A DNA stretch of 24,883 bases from Verrucomicrobiota bacterium (lineage in GTDB: Bacteria; Verrucomicrobiota; Verrucomicrobiia; Limisphaerales; JAEYXS01). The stretch lies in assembly GCA_021156225.1 (NCBI GenBank), contig JAJNBN010000002.1:1-24883 (forward strand), read 5' to 3'. Positions 13,024 through 20,548 of this stretch are shown here, piece after piece. The notes beneath the pieces are model-generated. The model worked only from the letters and a program-made list of their open reading frames with translations. It had not been told where the DNA came from and did not search any database. The translations under genes were made by a program, and so were the position numbers. Positions within the stretch are counted from its first letter, which is position 1, and each line of letters begins with the position of its first letter.

Positions 13024-14523
13024 CTACTTGCCCATCGGCTGCATCGTCAACGGGTCACGCAAGGGCACATCCACTAATCCTCCCTTGCTTAGATCCGTCA
13101 ACTTCACCGCGTGATCAGGATGACCTTTCAAGATGTCCTCCTTCTTGCCCACGATGAGGATCGCCACTTGATCCTTGGTGAGATACTTCGCCGCGACACG
13201 TTTCACTTCCTTCGCATCTACCGCGTTCACCTTGTCGCGATAAGTCTTCCAGAAGGTGGGGTCCTTCGCGTAACGCCCCGTGATCTCGTCACTGGCGAAG
13301 GTGCCCGCCACTTGTGCCGCCGTGGAAAAATTCTGCGGAAACGTATCGATGAACGAACGCTTCGTTGTGTCCAGTTCTTCATCCGTCACTGGTGCCGTCG
13401 CCATCTTCTGGAGTTCTTCCATCACGATCGAGGTCGCATACGGCACCGTGCCGGACTTCGATTGGAACGCCGCCACGAATGCCATGCGATAATAGATGCC
13501 ACCCGGGAAACCTGAGCCTGCCGAATACGCCAAGCCTTCATCCGACCGCACGCGATTCACGATGCGCGAGGTAAACCCGCCGCCACCCAGGATGTCATTC
13601 ATCACCGTGATGGCTGTGTAGTCAGGATTATCCCGATACACGCCCGGCAAGAGGATGGACACGCGCCCTTGCGGCACGTCCTTGTCCACCACGTAAACGC
13701 CCGGCTTCGCAAACGTCACTTCACTCGGCACCGCGGGCGGCTTCTCACCCTTGAACGGCCAGTTGGCGAACAGCTTCTCCAGCTTCGCCGTCAACTCGCC
13801 ACGGTCGAAATCACCATTCACCGCCACGATGAAATTGCCCGGATGAAACCACTTCTGATGAAACGCCTTCAGGTCATCTTTGGAAATGGAATCGATGGAT
13901 GCCGCCGTCGGATGCTGATTGATGAAGAATTTTTCGCCGTAGAGCAGGAAGCGCCGCTCGCGCAACTCCATCGCCGCCGAATCATCATTCCGCTGCTTCA
14001 TCGCCTGCAGCGTCTGCTGCTTGCGCAGCATGATCTTGTCGTCCTGGAACTTCGGTGCCGTCAGCACATCACGCAAGATTTGCAGGCCTTCATCGAGATC
14101 CTTCGAGAGCAGGTTCAGCGTCACCGTGCCTTGTGCCTCGGCGATGCCTGAGTTGAGCTGCGCCGCCAGGAACGCCAGTCGTTCATCCAGCTCCTCCGCG
14201 CTCTTGGAAGCGATGCCGCTCTTCGTCAGCAGATACCCCGTCAGGTTCGCGAGCCCTTCCTTGCCCGCCGGATTCAGGTAATCCCCCGTGCGCACCAGGA
14301 TGCTGATATTTACCAACGGCAACTCACGATCGGGAACGAGATACGCCACCGGTCCGCTCTTGAGGACCGTGCGATAATCCGCCGGATCTGGCGCATCATA
14401 CTTCAGCGGCTTCACCGGCAGCTTCTCCGGGCGATCCGGAATGTCGGCGGCAAAAGCGGTGGTAGCCGTGGCGGCCAAAGTCAGCGCCAGCCAAGTGCGG
14501 CGATTCATCGTGCCCTTCTTCAT
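13024..14523 (-). CDS. M16 peptidase-family protein lacking the zinc motif
   Basis: The protein has up to 499 residues and two M16 (insulinase-like) halves. At the position of the HxxEH zinc motif it reads NLTGYLLTKSG, so the metal ligands are absent and it is unlikely to cleave peptides itself. In M16B pairs such a subunit closes the substrate chamber of the active partner. The C-terminal half has the usual GGGGFTSRIVNRVRSDEGLAYS segment, which binds substrate in the family. A signal peptide (hydrophobic LALTLAATATT, cleavage after AFA) exports it. Its ATG at 14523 overlaps the TGA of the upstream active M16 gene by four bases (ATGA), so translation is coupled. An inner ATG at 14508 with AAGAAGGG just upstream gives a cleaner signal peptide and is a good alternative start. 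Confidence 0.9.
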   Translation of the reverse strand: MKKGTMNRRTWLALTLAATATTAFAADIPDRPEKLPVKPLKYDAPDPADYRTVLKSGPVAYLVPDRELPLVNISILVRTGDYLNPAGKEGLANLTGYLLTKSGIASKSAEELDERLAFLAAQLNSGIAEAQGTVTLNLLSKDLDEGLQILRDVLTAPKFQDDKIMLRKQQTLQAMKQRNDDSAAMELRERRFLLYGEKFFINQHPTAASIDSISKDDLKAFHQKWFHPGNFIVAVNGDFDRGELTAKLEKLFANWPFKGEKPPAVPSEVTFAKPGVYVVDKDVPQGRVSILLPGVYRDNPDYTAITVMNDILGGGGFTSRIVNRVRSDEGLAYSAGSGFPGGIYYRMAFVAAFQSKSGTVPYATSIVMEELQKMATAPVTDEELDTTKRSFIDTFPQNFSTAAQVAGTFASDEITGRYAKDPTFWKTYRDKVNAVDAKEVKRVAAKYLTKDQVAILIVGKKEDILKGHPDHAVKLTDLSKGGLVDVPLRDPLTMQPMGK

Positions 14524-16268
14524 TTCGTCCCTTTCTCCAAAGCGTTGATACGTTCCGTCACCATTTTCAGGTAGGCTTGCAGGAATGGCTTGTTCTTTGC
14601 ATCCGCCCCGCCCATCTGTTTCGTGATCTGCTCCTGTGCCTGTTTCAATTTCTCCACACTCGATTCCGCCTGGATGGAGCTTTGCACCTTGCGGATGACG
14701 GATTTCTGCTCCTCGCTCAATCCCGCGAAGATGTCATCGCCGCCCGTGACCGCCTTGCCCGGCTTGCGCGTGTAGGTAGCCACCGCGCGATTCTCCTTCT
14801 TGAAATACTCGTTCACCACGCGTTTCACATCATCCGCAGTGACGGCCTGCACTTTCTTGCCGCCGTTATTGATCTCCTTCCAGTCACCGAAACCTTCGTT
14901 GAAGATGAGCTGGAACATGATCGCGTGATTGTTCGCCAGCTTGCGATACTCGCTCGCCGCGAAGTTGTTCTTCACCTTCTGCAGCTCTTCGTTGGAGACC
15001 GTCTCGTTCTGCAGCTTCTCAAGTTCCTCATAGATGGCTGCCTCCACCTGCGCAGGCGTCATGCCGTCCTTGCACTCGCCGCCGATGTTGAATGAGCCCG
15101 CCCACTTGTAACCATCCTGCCGCGCCCACGTCTCCGTGGCCACCTGCTTGCCCAGCACCAAACCCTTGTAGAGACGGCCCGTGCGCGTGGAGAGCAGTTG
15201 CCCCAGCACTTCCAGCGCGTAGGAATCTTTGTGACCGAACGGCACCGTGTGATACAGGATGTCCACCATCGGATTCGCCTCCGCCTCACCGTTCATGCGT
15301 TTCTCGCCGATCTGCTTCATCTCCAGCGTCACCACATCCGGCGGGGGTTGTTTGCCTTTGGGAATGCGCGAGAAATACTGCTCACACAATTTTTGACAGG
15401 TGGCCGGATCAAAATCTCCCACCAGCACCAATGTCAGATTCTGCGGCTGATAATAGAGCGCATAAAACTCATCCGCCTGCGCCTTGCTGATGGCGGGAAT
15501 GTCCGAAGGCCATCCGACAGTGGGCCAGGAGTAAGGATGCGATTCCCAGAAGAGCGAGTTGAACATCTCCTCCAAGCGGCCCGTAGGTGTCGATTCCGTA
15601 CGCATCCGACGTTCCTCAAACACCACATCGCGCTCCGCATAGAACTCGCGGAAGACCGGGCGCAAGAGCCGTTCGGATTCCATCCACATCCAGAATTCCA
15701 GCCGGTTCGCCGGCACGGTGATGAAGTAGGCCGTCATGTCCGTGGACGTGAAGGCATTCATCTGCGAGCCGCCCGCCGCCGTGTAAACGCGGTCAAACTC
15801 GTTCTTCACCATGATCTCGCGCTGCTGCTTGATCAGCTCGTTGAACTGCTTCTCCAGTTCCTTGTAGCGCGCGGTCTTGTTCTCCGGCTTGTAGGGGTCC
15901 TCGATCTCGCCTTTGCGATACAGGTCGCGCACCTTGGCCTCCTCGGCCCGCATCAGGTCGCGGAGCCGTTCCTGTTCATTGATGATCTCCAGGTCCTTCT
16001 TGTAATCCTTCGTGCCCAGCGTCGGCGTCCCCTTGAACATCATGTGCTCGAAGAGATGCGCGATGCCGGTGATGCCCGGCCGCTCATTCGCGCTGCCCAC
16101 CCGGGCCACCCAGCCGCCGGAAATGGTCGGCTCCCCCTTGCGCGGCAGCATGAGCACTTTCATGCCATTGGAGAGTTCCTTTTCCACCACGGAAACCTGC
16201 TGGGCATGCCCGAGCGCCGTGCAGGCGACCAGACCGAGCAGGACAAAGAAGCGCGTTAGCCGTTTCAT
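14520..16268 (-). CDS. M16 family zinc metallopeptidase, active subunit
   Basis: The 582-residue exported peptidase has the inverted zinc motif HLFEH at residues 71-75 (H71, E74, H75). The third ligand is probably a glutamate in LEFWMWMESERL (E191 or E198). Between them is a charged helical insertion of roughly 70 residues (about 85-155) that enlarges the usual ~76-residue spacing. A degenerate second M16 half follows (about 340-520), then a Lys/Glu-rich helical tail. The signal peptide is MKRLTRFFVLLGLVACTALGHA. The frame is open upstream to 16379, but that part crosses a palindromic repeat, so I choose the ATG at 16268. It forms an operon with the following zinc-less M16 gene, the usual active/inactive pair of M16B peptidases. 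Confidence 0.92.
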   Translation of the reverse strand: MKRLTRFFVLLGLVACTALGHAQQVSVVEKELSNGMKVLMLPRKGEPTISGGWVARVGSANERPGITGIAHLFEHMMFKGTPTLGTKDYKKDLEIINEQERLRDLMRAEEAKVRDLYRKGEIEDPYKPENKTARYKELEKQFNELIKQQREIMVKNEFDRVYTAAGGSQMNAFTSTDMTAYFITVPANRLEFWMWMESERLLRPVFREFYAERDVVFEERRMRTESTPTGRLEEMFNSLFWESHPYSWPTVGWPSDIPAISKAQADEFYALYYQPQNLTLVLVGDFDPATCQKLCEQYFSRIPKGKQPPPDVVTLEMKQIGEKRMNGEAEANPMVDILYHTVPFGHKDSYALEVLGQLLSTRTGRLYKGLVLGKQVATETWARQDGYKWAGSFNIGGECKDGMTPAQVEAAIYEELEKLQNETVSNEELQKVKNNFAASEYRKLANNHAIMFQLIFNEGFGDWKEINNGGKKVQAVTADDVKRVVNEYFKKENRAVATYTRKPGKAVTGGDDIFAGLSEEQKSVIRKVQSSIQAESSVEKLKQAQEQITKQMGGADAKNKPFLQAYLKMVTERINALEKGTK

Positions 16269-16290
16269 GGGTTCAATTTCTGTGCCGCAC

Positions 16291-16319
16291 ACTGTAGCGC
16301 AAGGTTTCGCCGGATACAA
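16291..16319 (-). promoter_or_regulatory. Candidate promoter of the M16 operon
   Basis: On the minus strand TTGTAT (16314-16319) and TACAGT (16291-16296) are spaced by 17 bases. The leader would be about 16 bases. No Shine-Dalgarno sequence is visible before the ATG at 16268. Confidence 0.4.
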
Positions 16320-16340
16320 CAGCGGTTCATACCGGTGGAG

Positions 16341-16361
16341 TGCGGGTTGTCTCAACCCGCA
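16341..16361. repeat. Perfect short palindrome
   Basis: TGCGGGTTG and CAACCCGCA flank a TCT loop, giving a nine-base perfect stem. It resembles the GCGGGT/ACCCGC hairpin at 12500-12514, so it probably belongs to a dispersed repeat family. Confidence 0.65.
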
Positions 16362-16470
16362 GCAACGTGATTCGCACAAGATGGCTCAAATCCTTACAAG
16401 CACCATTCGCCAACCAGCCTCCCTCTTTGACTATCCGATGGTTTTCGCGTTCGAACCAAAGATTGTTTGG

Positions 16471-16538
16471 CAGTCGTAGCCGACGAGATAATCAGGCGGA
16501 GCTTAGAAGTAGCAGCTGACGTGAGGAGGCTCTGACTG
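16471..16538. repeat. Possible second repeat family with two GTAG units
   Basis: The segment is bounded by CAGTC and GACTG and contains two related units, GTAGCCGACGAGA (16476) and GTAGCAGCTGACGTGAG (16509). It has no coding potential. Only one copy lies in this window, so calling it a repeat rests on internal similarity. Confidence 0.35.
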
Positions 16539-16623
16539 AAATTCGCGCCGTCGCTGGGGTTGTCTAGGAGGCATTATTTCAACTCGTTGGCGGCGCTTCT
16601 ATTCATCCGACGAAGGTTCGTCC

Positions 16624-16642
16624 GTCTAAATTTTCATTAGAC
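16624..16642. promoter_or_regulatory. Inverted repeat upstream of the GNAT gene
   Basis: GTCTAA and TTAGAC flank the seven-base AT-rich loop ATTTTCA, 43 bases before the start codon. It could be an operator or a leader hairpin. Confidence 0.35.
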
Positions 16643-16685
16643 AGGTGCGGGTTGAAGTCTACCCTTAGTGCGAAGGACATCGGGC

Positions 16686-17384
16686 ATGCGCGCATTGCTT
16701 ACATGGGTCCGCCGCAAATTCGCTTTCACGGACTTGGACCGCGAATTGAACCCGCCTTTGCTTCTGCCCGTCCGCTTCCGCGCCTATGAGGAGCGCGACT
16801 TTTCCCGCCTGATGGCGCTTTACCGGCTGGTTTCCGCCGGACGTTTCCCGGAAGGAGACGAGAAAGCTTTCGCCGCGTATCTGCGCCAGACGCCTAACGG
16901 CATGATCGTGGCGGAACTCAACGGAAAGATCATCGGTTGCTCCGGGCTGGCGCAGTTGGGGAAGAACATCTACACGCTCTGTTACGGCCTGGTGCATCCT
17001 GATTATCAAAAGTATCGCATCGGCACCACCATGACCTTGTTGCGCGTAGGCCGGACCGCCATCGGCCAGCCCGACTCAATCGTTCATCTGCTCATCTTTG
17101 CCTTGCCTGCCTCGTTGTCCTTTTACCGGCGATTCGGTTTCACGGATTGCGGCAAATGGACCGCCGCGGATGATAAGGAGTATCCTTACGCCGCCCTCTC
17201 CTATTCCGTCCACGAGGCGCGTCATATTGACTCCATCCTCCAATGGCGCGAGATCCGCATCCGGGGTGATTTCAAGTTGTCCGTGAGCAAGACCATGGAA
17301 GCCAGCCTCGGCACTGACGGCTTGGGCCGCAAGACCTACAAGATCGACACCATCGAACAAGGGGAGCCAGTGCAAGCCACATAG
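16686..17384 (+). CDS. GNAT-family N-acetyltransferase
   Basis: The 232-residue protein contains a GNAT fold from about residue 28 (LPVRFRAYEERDFSRLMALY) to about 160. Motif A is seen in LCYGLVHPDYQKYRIGTTM, with the acetyl-CoA pyrophosphate loop YRIGTT. Motif B is SFYRRFGFTDCGKW. The substrate is unknown. The C-terminal ~70 residues (HIDSILQWREIRIRGDFKLSV onward) extend beyond the GNAT core. I choose the ATG at 16686 because AAGGA ends eight bases upstream; a GTG at 16668 opens the same frame. It is followed after about 100 bases by the DNA alkylation repair gene on the same strand. Confidence 0.82.
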   Translation: MRALLTWVRRKFAFTDLDRELNPPLLLPVRFRAYEERDFSRLMALYRLVSAGRFPEGDEKAFAAYLRQTPNGMIVAELNGKIIGCSGLAQLGKNIYTLCYGLVHPDYQKYRIGTTMTLLRVGRTAIGQPDSIVHLLIFALPASLSFYRRFGFTDCGKWTAADDKEYPYAALSYSVHEARHIDSILQWREIRIRGDFKLSVSKTMEASLGTDGLGRKTYKIDTIEQGEPVQAT

Positions 17385-17487
17385 CATCCAACCGATGAGA
17401 CAGGTTCAAACCCCTCTCATGAACTTCACCGTCCCCCGTTCTTCCCTTCCACACTTCTCCTTTTCCTGCTATCACACTCCCACACCC

Positions 17488-18195
17488 ATGACCGCCCAAT
17501 CCATCCTCGCTGAACTCGAACCCCTCGGCACGGCCAGCTACAAGCGCCTGCTGATGGCCAATCACGGCGTCAAAGAGCCGTTCTTCGGCGTCAAGATCGG
17601 CGACCTTCAGAAGATCCGGAAGCGTATCAAGTTGGATTACCAGCTCGCCCTCGATCTCTACGCCACCGGCAACTACGACGCGATGTACTTGGCCAGCCTT
17701 ATCGCCGATGACGCCCGAATGACTAAGCGCGATCTCCAACGTTGGGCGGATGGAGCCTATGGTGCCGGCCTGCCCAGTGCCGTCTCCAGCGTAGCCGCAG
17801 GCAGCCCGCATGGACATGAGCTGGCCCTGAAATGGATCGACTCCAAGAAACCTCTCCTCGCCACCACCGGCTGGTCCACCCTCAGCAGCCTCGTCTCCGT
17901 GAAAGGAGATGAAGACCTGGACTTCACCGAGCTGAAACAACTCCTGCAACGCGTGCAAAAGGAGATTCATCGAGCTCCCGATCCCGTGCGTTACCAAATG
18001 AACATGTTCGTGATCGCCGTCGGCTCCTTCGTCGCCCCCTTAACGGAACTCGCCCTGAAAACAGCAGCGAAGATCGGCGAGGTCACCGCCAATCTCGGCA
18101 ACAACAGTTGCGAAATCTTCTCCGCCACCGAATACATCCAGAAAGTGCAAAAGCGCGGCACCATCGGCAAAAAGCGCAAAAGCGCCAAGTGTTAG
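17488..18195 (+). CDS. AlkD-like DNA alkylation repair protein (HEAT-like repeats)
   Basis: The 235-residue helical protein resembles the DNA alkylation repair family (AlkD/AlkC-like), HEAT-like repeat glycosylases that remove alkylated purines by binding damaged duplex DNA. Family-like segments include the N-terminal KRLLMANHGVKEPFFGVKIGDL, the central GNYDAMYLASLIADD and the basic C-terminal GTIGKKRKSAKC. The frame is open from 17395, but the ATG at 17488 fits the expected N-terminus and the extra residues look unlike the family. No Shine-Dalgarno sequence is visible at either start. I could not assign the individual AlkD catalytic residues with confidence. With the UvrA-family gene it is the second DNA repair function in the window, although they are far apart. 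Confidence 0.82.
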   Translation: MTAQSILAELEPLGTASYKRLLMANHGVKEPFFGVKIGDLQKIRKRIKLDYQLALDLYATGNYDAMYLASLIADDARMTKRDLQRWADGAYGAGLPSAVSSVAAGSPHGHELALKWIDSKKPLLATTGWSTLSSLVSVKGDEDLDFTELKQLLQRVQKEIHRAPDPVRYQMNMFVIAVGSFVAPLTELALKTAAKIGEVTANLGNNSCEIFSATEYIQKVQKRGTIGKKRKSAKC

Positions 18196-18297
18196 AGCCG
18201 TGGTGCTGGTGAAAACCGGCCTTTTATGCAGGAGGGGGGCTCTGTGATGTGATAAATGGGGTGCCCGACTGCGAATCCTGCCTGGACTCAGGGCAAT

Positions 18298-18338
18298 TTG
18301 CACAACTAGACCAAATCTCGGTAAAGTCCATCATGGAC
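18298..18338 (+). promoter_or_regulatory. Candidate promoter with palindromic operator-like site before the desaturase gene
   Basis: TTGCAC (18298-18303) and TAAAGT (18322-18327) are 18 bases apart. The palindrome GTCCAT-C-ATGGAC at 18326-18338 overlaps the end of the -10 and the expected start point, a position where a repressor could act. Confidence 0.35.
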
Positions 18339-18382
18339 ACCGGCATATTTTTATCGGAGTATGGCGGAGCCTTAAACCACGC

Positions 18383-19354
18383 ATGCGTACTGGCAAAGAT
18401 TTAATCCTGGCTACCAAGCCATACACTAGTGATCAACCAGCCAAAAGCTGGTGGTATATCCTCTCCACGGGCACCTTATTGGTCGGTTTCATGGCGGGCA
18501 CCATCTGGAACCCCAGCCTCATCGGACGGATTGTGTGCAGTGTCCTGAGTGCTTTGCTGATTCTTCGGTTCTTCGTCATATACCATGACCAGCAGCACAA
18601 CTCCATTTTGCCGCACTCCAAGCTGGCGGAAGGCCTGATGCGCGTGTTCGGCATCTTCATTCTGAGCCCCAGCAGTGTCTGGCGGAGTTCGCACAATCAT
18701 CATCACAATCACAATTCCAAGCTCAAGGGGTCGCACATCGGGTCCTACCCCATCATGACCAAGGAGCATTTCCTGAAATCCTCCAAAGCCAAGCGCGCGA
18801 AGTACCTCTTCATGCGGCATCCGGTCACCATTCTCTGCGGCTACCTGTTCATGTTCCTGTTCGGCATGAGCATCTATCCTTTCTACAATAACCCGAAGGA
18901 GCATTACGACTGCCTCATCTCCTTTGTCCTGCACGTCACTTTGATCGCCGTGGTGGCCATCATCGGTGGCTGGCTGGCCGTGATGCTCACGATTATTATT
19001 CCTTTTGGCATTGCCTGCTGCATCGGCAGTTATCTTTTCTATGCCCAGCATAATTTCCCTGGTGTGACTTTCCGGGATAACGCCGGCTGGACTTATGAGG
19101 CGGCGGCGCTGGAATCCTCCAGCTTCATGAAGACCGGCACGCTGATGGCCTGGTTCACGGCGAATATCGGCTATCACCACATCCATCATCTGAATTCCCG
19201 CATCCCCTTCTACCGCCTGCCTGAAGTACTGAAAGAGATGCCGGAACTGCAGCAGCCCAAGGTGACGTCCCTGCATCCGGCGGATATCATGCGCTGCCTG
19301 CGCCTGAAGGTCTGGGACGTGGAATCCCAGCAAATGGTGCCCTTGCCCAAATAG
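18383..19354 (+). CDS. Membrane fatty acid desaturase
   Basis: The 323-residue integral membrane di-iron enzyme should introduce a double bond into a fatty acyl chain using oxygen. All three histidine boxes are present: HDQQH at residues 68-72, HNHHH at 104-108 and HHIHH at 265-269. QHNF at about 222-225 is also a conserved family feature. Hydrophobic segments lie at about 25-42, 48-67, 148-166 and 180-220. The box pattern is that of the acyl-lipid omega-6/delta-12-like group, but regioselectivity cannot be read from the sequence. It lies 52 bases upstream of lpxD on the same strand, so the two may be co-transcribed and both shape membrane lipids. A candidate promoter with a palindrome precedes it. 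Confidence 0.92.
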   Translation: MRTGKDLILATKPYTSDQPAKSWWYILSTGTLLVGFMAGTIWNPSLIGRIVCSVLSALLILRFFVIYHDQQHNSILPHSKLAEGLMRVFGIFILSPSSVWRSSHNHHHNHNSKLKGSHIGSYPIMTKEHFLKSSKAKRAKYLFMRHPVTILCGYLFMFLFGMSIYPFYNNPKEHYDCLISFVLHVTLIAVVAIIGGWLAVMLTIIIPFGIACCIGSYLFYAQHNFPGVTFRDNAGWTYEAAALESSSFMKTGTLMAWFTANIGYHHIHHLNSRIPFYRLPEVLKEMPELQQPKVTSLHPADIMRCLRLKVWDVESQQMVPLPK

Positions 19355-19406
19355 CCCTTGAGTTCAGTGCGAGGGGCAATCGAAACTTAACCTACCCTTC
19401 TGAACC

Positions 19407-20438
19407 ATGCCCATCACAGCTGCCCAGATCGCTGAACAAGTCCGTGGAGAACTCGTTGGTGACGGTTCTGTTGCCATCACCGGTTTCTCCGCCGCCAACC
19501 AAACCCGACCGGGCGATCTGACCTTTGCCGATCAGGAAACGTATTTCGCCGTCGCAGAAGCCAGTCCCGCGGCGGCCATCTTGGTGCCGGAAGGTTTTAG
19601 CTCGACGAAGAAAACCCTCATCCGCGTCAAGAATCCCCGCATCGCCGTGGCGCGCTTGCTGCCGCTCTTCTTTCCCCCGGACCAATACGCGCCAAGCGTT
19701 CATCCAAGTGCCGTCATTGATGCCTCGGCGCAAGTGGACCCCACGGCGCACATCGGCCCTAATTGCGTCATCGGTGCCCGCGCCAAGGTCGGTGCCCGCG
19801 CCGTGCTCATGGGCGGCAACCACATTGGTCGCGACGCCAAGGTGGGCGATGACACCACGTTTTATCCGAATGTGGTGATCTATCATCAATGCCAGGTGGG
19901 CAATCGTGTGATCATTCACGCAGGCACCGTCATCGGCTCGGATGGTTATGGCTACGTGCTGGATGAAGGCCGTCACCGCAAGATTCTCCAGATCGGCAAC
20001 GTCATCATCCATGACGATGTCGAGATCGGTGCGAACACGGCCATCGATCGTGGTGCGCTGGGCTCCACGGTCATCGGGCAGGGGACGAAGATCGATAACC
20101 TCGTCCACGTGGCGCACAACGTCACCATCGGCCGTCACTGCATCATCACCGGGCAGGTCGGTTTCGCCGGCAGCACGAAGATGGGTGATTACTGTGTGGT
20201 CGCCGCGCAATCCGGCATCGCCGATCACCTGACCATTGGCAACCAGGCGACCATCGGCGCGAAGAGCGGCGTGATGCGCGACATTCCAGACGGTGGCAAA
20301 GTTCTCGGCACCCCCGCCATGCCCGACAAGCAGGCCAAGCGCCAGATGATCGCCAGCCAGCAACTCCCTGAGATCATCCGCCGCATGCGGGATTTGGAGA
20401 AGCAGTTGGAAGAGCTAAAAGCCAAGACCGGCGCGTAG
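19407..20438 (+). CDS. lpxD: UDP-3-O-acylglucosamine N-acyltransferase
   Basis: The enzyme adds the N-linked 3-hydroxyacyl chain in lipid A synthesis, using acyl-ACP. The 343-residue protein has the LpxD N-terminal uridine-binding domain (ITGFSAANQTRPGDLTFADQ region, residues 1-100). Left-handed beta-helix hexapeptide repeats (residues about 105-290; VHPSAVIDASAQVDPTAHIG, DVEIGANTAIDRG) follow. The expected catalytic histidine is H237 in NLVHVAHNVTIG. A C-terminal helix with a coiled-coil pattern (MRDLEKQLEELKAK) ends the protein. The gene shows that the organism has a lipid A pathway and thus an outer membrane. It follows the desaturase gene and is separated from the convergent CAP gene by a 110-base spacer with a REP-like relic. 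Confidence 0.96.
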   Translation: MPITAAQIAEQVRGELVGDGSVAITGFSAANQTRPGDLTFADQETYFAVAEASPAAAILVPEGFSSTKKTLIRVKNPRIAVARLLPLFFPPDQYAPSVHPSAVIDASAQVDPTAHIGPNCVIGARAKVGARAVLMGGNHIGRDAKVGDDTTFYPNVVIYHQCQVGNRVIIHAGTVIGSDGYGYVLDEGRHRKILQIGNVIIHDDVEIGANTAIDRGALGSTVIGQGTKIDNLVHVAHNVTIGRHCIITGQVGFAGSTKMGDYCVVAAQSGIADHLTIGNQATIGAKSGVMRDIPDGGKVLGTPAMPDKQAKRQMIASQQLPEIIRRMRDLEKQLEELKAKTGA

Positions 20439-20451
20439 AATGGCTACTGTG

Positions 20452-20494
20452 GTAGGGCGTCGCCGTCCCCAGCGCACCGCCGTCGAGGCCTCGG
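20452..20494 (+). repeat. Degenerate relative of the REP-like elements
   Basis: The segment begins GTAGGG and ends CCGCCGTCGAGGCCTCGG, aligning with the GTAG head and the GCCGCCGTCGAAGCCTAGG tail of the element at 4896. The hairpin in between is badly eroded. It sits between the convergent lpxD and CAP genes. Confidence 0.55.
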
Positions 20495-20548
20495 CTTGGC
20501 CAATATTCAACCGGTTCTGCTGACGTTAAAATCCTTCCGCACGATTCC

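Larger units (their letters stand above)
16269..16685. other. Divergent intergenic region between the M16 operon and the GNAT gene
   Basis: This 417-base region has no gene. It contains a candidate M16 promoter, a perfect palindrome at 16341-16361, a GTAG-containing repeat-like segment at 16471-16538, and an inverted repeat at 16624-16642 close to the GNAT start. Confidence 0.6.

Noticed and set aside
15198..16259. 353-codon open frame on the plus strand
   Set aside because: It is antisense to the active M16 peptidase, with His/Arg/Leu-rich composition and no recognisable domain.
16269..16379. N-terminal extension of the active M16 peptidase to 16379
   Set aside because: It would translate through a dispersed palindrome and the presumed promoter, and it would bury the clear signal peptide that starts at 16268.
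19392..20363. 323-codon open frame on the minus strand
   Set aside because: It is antisense to lpxD. Its regular Asp/His/Val pattern merely mirrors the hexapeptide repeats.
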